A stretch of DNA of 17,014 nt, from positions 1-17,014 of the forward strand of contig CAZBUK010000080.1 of assembly GCA_964495085.1 (NCBI GenBank), in the 5' to 3' direction. Under the pieces are notes generated by a model, which saw only the letters and a list, made by a program, of their open reading frames with translations, was not told the DNA's origin and did not search any database. Shown here in pieces: positions 13,397-17,014 of this stretch (position 1 is its first letter; each line of letters starts with the position of its first letter). This stretch comes from CAZBUK01 sp964495085. GTDB taxonomy: Bacteria > Bacteroidota > Ignavibacteria > T3Sed10-11. A program made the position numbers and the translations under genes.

Positions 13397-16078
13397 ATGG
13401 ATACCGATCGCTGGAACAAAGTAAAGGAGATCTTTAACAAAGCTTCCGAGCTTTCCGGTGAGGAACGTCTCTCTTTCATTAAAAATGAGTGCCGGGGCGA
13501 CGCCCAATTGGAGGCCGAGATTATCGATCTCCTCCGCGCCGACAGCGGCTCGTCGACGCTCATTGACGGCATGCTTCACCTATCCCATGAATTACCGGAA
13601 GAGATACCTGCCGAACCGGAAACCGCCGAAAATATCGGACCGTACAGAATAGTACAGGAGCTCGGACGAGGGGGAATGGGAGTCGTATATCTCGTCGAAC
13701 GGGCAGACGATCAGTATCGCAAACGCATGGCGCTCAAGCTTGTCAAACGCGGCATGGATACCGACGAGATCCTGCAGCGCTTCCGCTCCGAACGTCAGAT
13801 TCTTGCGTCGCTCGAACATCCTAATATCGCCCGGTTGTACGACGGCGGGGTGACCGGCGACGGCAGACCGTATCTCGTTATGGAATACGTCGACGGCGAG
13901 CCGTTCCTCAGTTATTGCGATAAGCGCACACTCACCATCGATGAGCGATTACAACTCTTTATCTCCGTCTGCAAAGGCGTGCAGTTTGCACATCATCATC
14001 TCATCGTCCACCGCGATCTCAAACCGTCGAATATCCTGGTGACCAATGAGGGTGAGGTTCGCCTGCTCGATTTCGGCATCGCAAAATTGCTTCAGGATCC
14101 TGCAGACGGGGACCGGGCGTATACGCGCCCATGGGCGCGGCACGTCACTCCGCAATATGCATCTCCCGAACAATTCGCGGGCGAGCGAATCACAACGGCT
14201 TCCGATGTCTATTCGCTCGGTATTATTCTCTACGAGCTTCTTACGGGAACCCATCCGTACCGTGATGCCGCCGGGAACAATAGGTTCGGAATTCCGGGTA
14301 CATCCCGATTGGTCGAGTCGCCCGCTACGCGTATCGCCAAAACAGAGGCGGACGATATTTTTACCGTACGACGGGCGACAAAGCATGGATTGCATCGCCG
14401 GATAAAAAACGATCTCGAAGCGATCGTCATGACGGCGCTCCATCCCGAATCGAGACAACGGTACCATTCGGCCGAACAACTGCTACAGGATATCGAACGC
14501 CATCTGAGCAGGCACCCCATATCAGCGCGTCCCCCGACGCCGGTGTATCGATTGAGGAAATTCGTCAGCCGGAACAGAGTGGCAGTCGCATCGGGAATCG
14601 GTTTGTTTGTCCTGACGTTCATCTTCATCATTTTTTCATGGATCCAGCAATCGGAGACAGCGCGGGAGCGGGACACCGCGAGAACCGAGCGAGATAAAGC
14701 ACAGGAAGTCGCTGAGTTTCTCGGGAACCTCTTATCCGCAGCAGATCCCGCTTTCCGGGGGGAAAGAGCCGATACGTTGAGGTTGAGGGATTTTGTTACG
14801 CGGAGCACGGAAAGAGTTCGAAACGAGCTCTCCGCGCAACCGGCGATAAAGGCAAAAATGCTGAATGTTTTGGGAAACGTTCACCAGAATCTCGGCCTCC
14901 ATGAGCAAGCTCAAGCCTTGCTTGAGGAGGCGCTCGCTATGCGCATGCATCTCTTCGGTAACGATCATCCCGATGTAGCCGAGAGCATGAACGACGTGGG
15001 TATTCTTCTGGATGTAATGGGCGATTACAATAGTGCGGAGAGGTTTATTCGGGAGGCATTGGCGATCAGGATATCGCATCTGGGGAGATCGCACGACGAC
15101 GTAGCCGGCGGTCTTACCGCTCTGGCTAATGTGGTTCACAATAAAGGAGAGTATGACGAAGCTGAAGCGCTCTATCGCGAGGCTCTTGACATAATCAGCC
15201 GGCTGTATGGAGAATCCCACCAGAAAACAGCCCTGGCGACCTCCAATCTGGCTACCATCCTGCAGCGGAAAGGAGATCTCGATGAAGCGGAAATCCAGTA
15301 CCGGAAAGCGATTGCGGTCTCCGAGCAGGTTCTCGGAGAGGAACATCCTCTTGTGGCGCTCCTCGCTAATAATCTGGGCCTGTTACTGATCGATCGCGGA
15401 AATCTTGAAGAGGCGGAGACGCTTATGCACCGCGCACTCGCGATGCGGCGTACCATGTACGGTGAAGTGCACCCCCTGGTTCTCTCCAGTCTGAACAATC
15501 TGGCTTCCATTTTAGCGGATCGGGGGAATTATGCACAGGCCGAAGTGTATTACCGTGAATCGCTCAGGCTCCGTATGAAAGTGTATGGAGAGAACAGCAT
15601 GGCAGTCGCGAACGCATTAAACAACCTTGCCGACCTGATGAGTAAAACCGGCCAGACCGACGAGGCTATCTCCCTGAACCGGAAAGCAATTACAACCGTT
15701 AAAGCGGCGGTTGGACCGGCCCATCCGGCGGTTGGTATCGTCTCCGGCAACCTGGCATCCAAGCTGAGGCAACAGGGATCGATCACAGAAGCGATGGAAA
15801 TATATGAGGGCGCACTCGATCTCCTTCTTGAGAAGCTGCCGAAGGACCATCCGAGTACCGCGCGGTTGAAATTAGGATTAGGTACATGTCTCTACGATCT
15901 CGGTCGATATGATGAAGCGGAGCCTCTGATGCTTGAAGCATATGCGACATTTCTCGAGAAGAACGTAAATGTTGATGCCGCCAGGAAGTCTCTTGCGTCG
16001 TTGTATGAGACGTGGAACAAGCCGGACTTGGCTGCACGGTATGCAAACCCGCCGACCGAGACTGCGTTGATGGAGTAA
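13397..16078 (+). CDS. Membrane Ser/Thr protein kinase with extracytoplasmic TPR domain
   Basis: This 893-residue protein has an N-terminal region typical of the family (DRWNKVKEIFNKASELSGEER) and a Hanks-type kinase domain at about 82-370. All catalytic elements are present: LGRGGMG at 89-95, Lys114, Glu132, HRDLKPSN at 205-212, DFG at 225-227 and SPE at 256-258. One membrane helix at about 395-416 (VAVASGIGLFVLTFIFIIF), preceded by basic residues (RKFVSRNR), puts the kinase inside and the rest outside. A charged linker at about 418-440 leads to about nine 42-residue TPRs (482-860) of the kinesin-light-chain type, with A.A..LY.EAL and (G)E.HP..A phrases. TPRs usually bind peptides or proteins, so the outer part may sense ligand or partner. 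No Shine-Dalgarno is visible before the ATG, but the start matches the family N-terminus. The likely substrate is the adjacent sigma factor. Confidence 0.94.
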   Translation: MDTDRWNKVKEIFNKASELSGEERLSFIKNECRGDAQLEAEIIDLLRADSGSSTLIDGMLHLSHELPEEIPAEPETAENIGPYRIVQELGRGGMGVVYLVERADDQYRKRMALKLVKRGMDTDEILQRFRSERQILASLEHPNIARLYDGGVTGDGRPYLVMEYVDGEPFLSYCDKRTLTIDERLQLFISVCKGVQFAHHHLIVHRDLKPSNILVTNEGEVRLLDFGIAKLLQDPADGDRAYTRPWARHVTPQYASPEQFAGERITTASDVYSLGIILYELLTGTHPYRDAAGNNRFGIPGTSRLVESPATRIAKTEADDIFTVRRATKHGLHRRIKNDLEAIVMTALHPESRQRYHSAEQLLQDIERHLSRHPISARPPTPVYRLRKFVSRNRVAVASGIGLFVLTFIFIIFSWIQQSETARERDTARTERDKAQEVAEFLGNLLSAADPAFRGERADTLRLRDFVTRSTERVRNELSAQPAIKAKMLNVLGNVHQNLGLHEQAQALLEEALAMRMHLFGNDHPDVAESMNDVGILLDVMGDYNSAERFIREALAIRISHLGRSHDDVAGGLTALANVVHNKGEYDEAEALYREALDIISRLYGESHQKTALATSNLATILQRKGDLDEAEIQYRKAIAVSEQVLGEEHPLVALLANNLGLLLIDRGNLEEAETLMHRALAMRRTMYGEVHPLVLSSLNNLASILADRGNYAQAEVYYRESLRLRMKVYGENSMAVANALNNLADLMSKTGQTDEAISLNRKAITTVKAAVGPAHPAVGIVSGNLASKLRQQGSITEAMEIYEGALDLLLEKLPKDHPSTARLKLGLGTCLYDLGRYDEAEPLMLEAYATFLEKNVNVDAARKSLASLYETWNKPDLAARYANPPTETALME
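14840..15976 (+). repeat. Nine or so tandem TPR units (coding)
   Basis: Units of 126 bases encode residues about 482-860 of the kinase. Recurring phrases include LNNLA, RGNYAQAEVYYRESL and YGE.HPLV. The units differ considerably in sequence, consistent with old expansion. Confidence 0.8.
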
Positions 16079-16159
16079 ATCAGTTCAGCGGTGTGCAGGA
16101 TACAAGAAGAAATAATTGAGGCTGAAGCGGAGGGATCGGTAGCGCTTGTCTTGTAAAAA

Positions 16160-16377
16160 GGGGTGAATCGGTAAAACGCCCCTACGTGTTTGTATATATG
16201 CAGGATGTTTTTTCTGTGTTCAGGACAAATGAATAGTCGCTCTTGTGATCTGTTCCTTTTATGATCGAGCATTTAATATTACAGCTGATCTTAAATCACT
16301 TAGGTTTGGTGTCTGGAATATTATTAACGCGTCATTGTTTATCCAGGGGCTGTGATTTTTTATATAGCCTCACCCCC
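16160..16377. repeat. Large direct repeat, copy A
   Basis: This ~217-bp segment is repeated as copy B at 16500-16716, offset 339-340 bases, with high identity and only scattered substitutions and single-base indels. Shared stretches include AACGCCCCTACGTGTTTGTA, CTTAAATCACTTAGGTTTGG and TTTTTTATATAGCCTCACCC. The copy begins with an imperfect hairpin and ends in the left arm of the long palindrome. Confidence 0.85.
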
Positions 16378-16424
16378 TTCGCCCCCTCTCCGCTTTTTGG
16401 CGGAGAGGGGGTTGGGGGTGAGGC
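16367..16424. repeat. Long near-perfect palindrome
   Basis: GCCTCACCCCC (16367-16377) pairs perfectly with GGGGGTGAGGC (16414-16424). Inside, CCCCCTCTCCGC (16382-16393) pairs perfectly with GCGGAGAGGGGG (16400-16411) around TTTTTG. Small internal bulges (TTCG, TT) separate the stems, for 23 paired bases in all. The CCTCACCCCC...CCCTCTCC pattern resembles a palindromic repeat seen in many bacterial genomes, from memory. It sits at the right edge of repeat copy A. Confidence 0.85.
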
Positions 16425-16499
16425 TGCGAGAAAGAGCGAGTGATTTCAATGGGATTATCGAATATAGGTGAGTGGACGGAACCGATTTCCCCGGAGCAA

Positions 16500-16716
16500 G
16501 GGGCGTTTCGGTGAAACGCCCCTACGTGTTTGTATAAATGCAGGATGTTTTTCTATGTTCAGGACAAATGAATAGTCGCTCTTGTGACCTGTTCTTTTTA
16601 TAATCGAGCATTTAATACTACAAATAATCTTAAATCACTTAGGTTTGGTGTCTGGAATATTATTATCGCGTCATTGTTTACCCAGAGGCTGCGATTTTTT
16701 ATATAGCCTCACCCCC
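16500..16716. repeat. Large direct repeat, copy B
   Basis: This partner of copy A opens with a perfect hairpin, GGGGCGTTT-CGGTG-AAACGCCCC (16500-16522). It ends with TATATAGCCTCACCCCC but then changes to unrelated sequence, so the second palindrome arm is missing and another inverted-repeat element starts at 16724. The copy looks truncated or interrupted at that point. Confidence 0.85.
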
Positions 16717-16723
16717 CCCAACC

Positions 16724-16851
16724 GGGCTTGTAGTTTTACCATAACGAGACCGTTTACGGTCTCGTGTGTAAGGGAAAGAATTGCAATTTATAACGGTAAT
16801 TTCTCAACCGCGTGACGGTGAACCGTCACGCTATCGTACGGCTACAAGCCC
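16724..16851. repeat. Inverted-repeat element containing two hairpins
   Basis: GGGCTTGTAG (16724-16733) and CTACAAGCCC (16842-16851) are perfect 10-base inverted ends of a 128-bp segment. Inside are two perfect hairpins: ACGAGACCG-TTTA-CGGTCTCGT (16744-16765), and GCGTGACGGT with ACCGTCACGC two bases apart (16810-16831). No coding sequence is inside. It resembles a BIME/REP or small MITE; the class is inferred. Confidence 0.6.
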
Positions 16852-16869
16852 CCGCTCATGCGGGGGCTT
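16846..16869. repeat. Perfect hairpin AAGCCCCCGC-TCAT-GCGGGGGCTT
   Basis: This 10-bp GC-rich stem with a 4-base loop overlaps the right end of the inverted-repeat element. On the plus strand it is followed by ATAAAAAAAC (no T-run), and on the minus strand GTAGCCGTACG follows, so it does not look like an intrinsic terminator on either strand. Confidence 0.7.
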
Positions 16870-17014
16870 ATAAAAAAACATTCGGTCCCTTTTGTACAGC
16901 CTCGTAAACGGATACCTTTAAGACAGTCGAGATTATCCCCGAGTTATACATAAAAACGATTTAATCTATGAGGGTAATGAGATCACTAGAAAATTATAAT
17001 TCTCATGGCTCCCC

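Larger units (their letters stand above)
16079..17014. other. Gene-free, repeat-rich region downstream of the kinase
   Basis: No ORF here looks like a protein; the longest (16261-16443) runs through the palindrome. I found no hairpin followed by a T-run to end the kinase transcript. Repeats listed separately occupy most of 16160-16869. The last ~145 bases (16870-17014) are AT-rich and featureless to my reading. Confidence 0.6.

Noticed and set aside
14230..14808. 192-residue minus-strand ORF within the kinase
   Set aside because: It is antisense to the kinase domain and membrane helix, with Ser/Arg-rich shadow composition.
16261..16443. 60-residue ORF after the kinase
   Set aside because: It lies within repeat copy A and the long palindrome, and its C-terminal part is encoded by that palindrome.
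16846..16869. Intrinsic terminator
   Set aside because: The stem is strong but no T-run follows it on either strand.

Overview
The window reads as a bacterial chromosome fragment from the broad Bacteroidota/Ignavibacteriota/FCB-type assemblage. The best evidence is two secreted proteins that end in classic type IX secretion (T9SS) C-terminal sorting domains with the NYPNPFNP(S/A)TTIRF signature. An ECF sigma factor paired with a TPR-bearing Ser/Thr kinase is also common in such lineages. I cannot place it at genus level. There are no tRNA or rRNA genes, no CRISPR array and no transposase gene.

Layout. Positions 1-345 hold a repeat island: two imperfect ~119-bp tandem units framed by a 20-bp imperfect terminal inverted repeat, then a separate short palindrome. 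A gene-poor leader follows, then a forward LLM-class flavin oxidoreductase (705-1766) converging on a minus-strand metallophosphoesterase (1784-2557). Positions 2681-6036 are a minus-strand arsenic-resistance locus in transcription order arsR, a tandem UspA-type stress protein, an ArsB arsenite efflux pump, and a thioredoxin-type ArsC arsenate reductase. A sigma70-like promoter whose -10 box touches a perfect 9-8-9 palindrome lies in front of arsR, which fits self-repression relieved by arsenite.

Positions 6122-6621 are gene-poor and may carry gene debris. Next come three minus-strand genes for exported proteins (12357 down to 6622): an 813-residue protein with 14 Reg_prop-type blades (two seven-bladed propellers by count), an FnIII-like domain and a T9SS tail; a 176-residue T9SS-tailed protein; and an 883-residue glycine-rich, repeat-built fibre-like protein with a signal peptide but no T9SS tail. 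All three have strong Shine-Dalgarno sequences.

Divergent from them (448-bp gap) is a two-gene plus-strand unit: an ECF sigma factor (12806-13369) and a membrane Ser/Thr kinase with extracytoplasmic TPRs (13397-16078). No anti-sigma factor is present. In the sigma factor the acidic DAED-type motif of region 2.2 is replaced by NTTA, with two threonines, as in sigma factors switched on by phosphorylation. Its leader has a possible 14-codon upstream ORF overlapping the sigma start codon and a hairpin that would cover the sigma ribosome binding site. The inferred model is that the kinase senses an envelope signal through its TPRs, phosphorylates the sigma factor, and the sigma factor transcribes target genes, perhaps including the divergent secreted cluster.

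Positions 16079-17014 carry no gene but are dense in repeats: a ~217-bp direct repeat in two copies, a 58-bp near-perfect palindrome at the end of the first copy, and a nested inverted-repeat element with several hairpins. A short GC-rich hairpin motif from the direct repeat recurs between the secreted-protein genes, so these look like dispersed REP/MITE-like elements.
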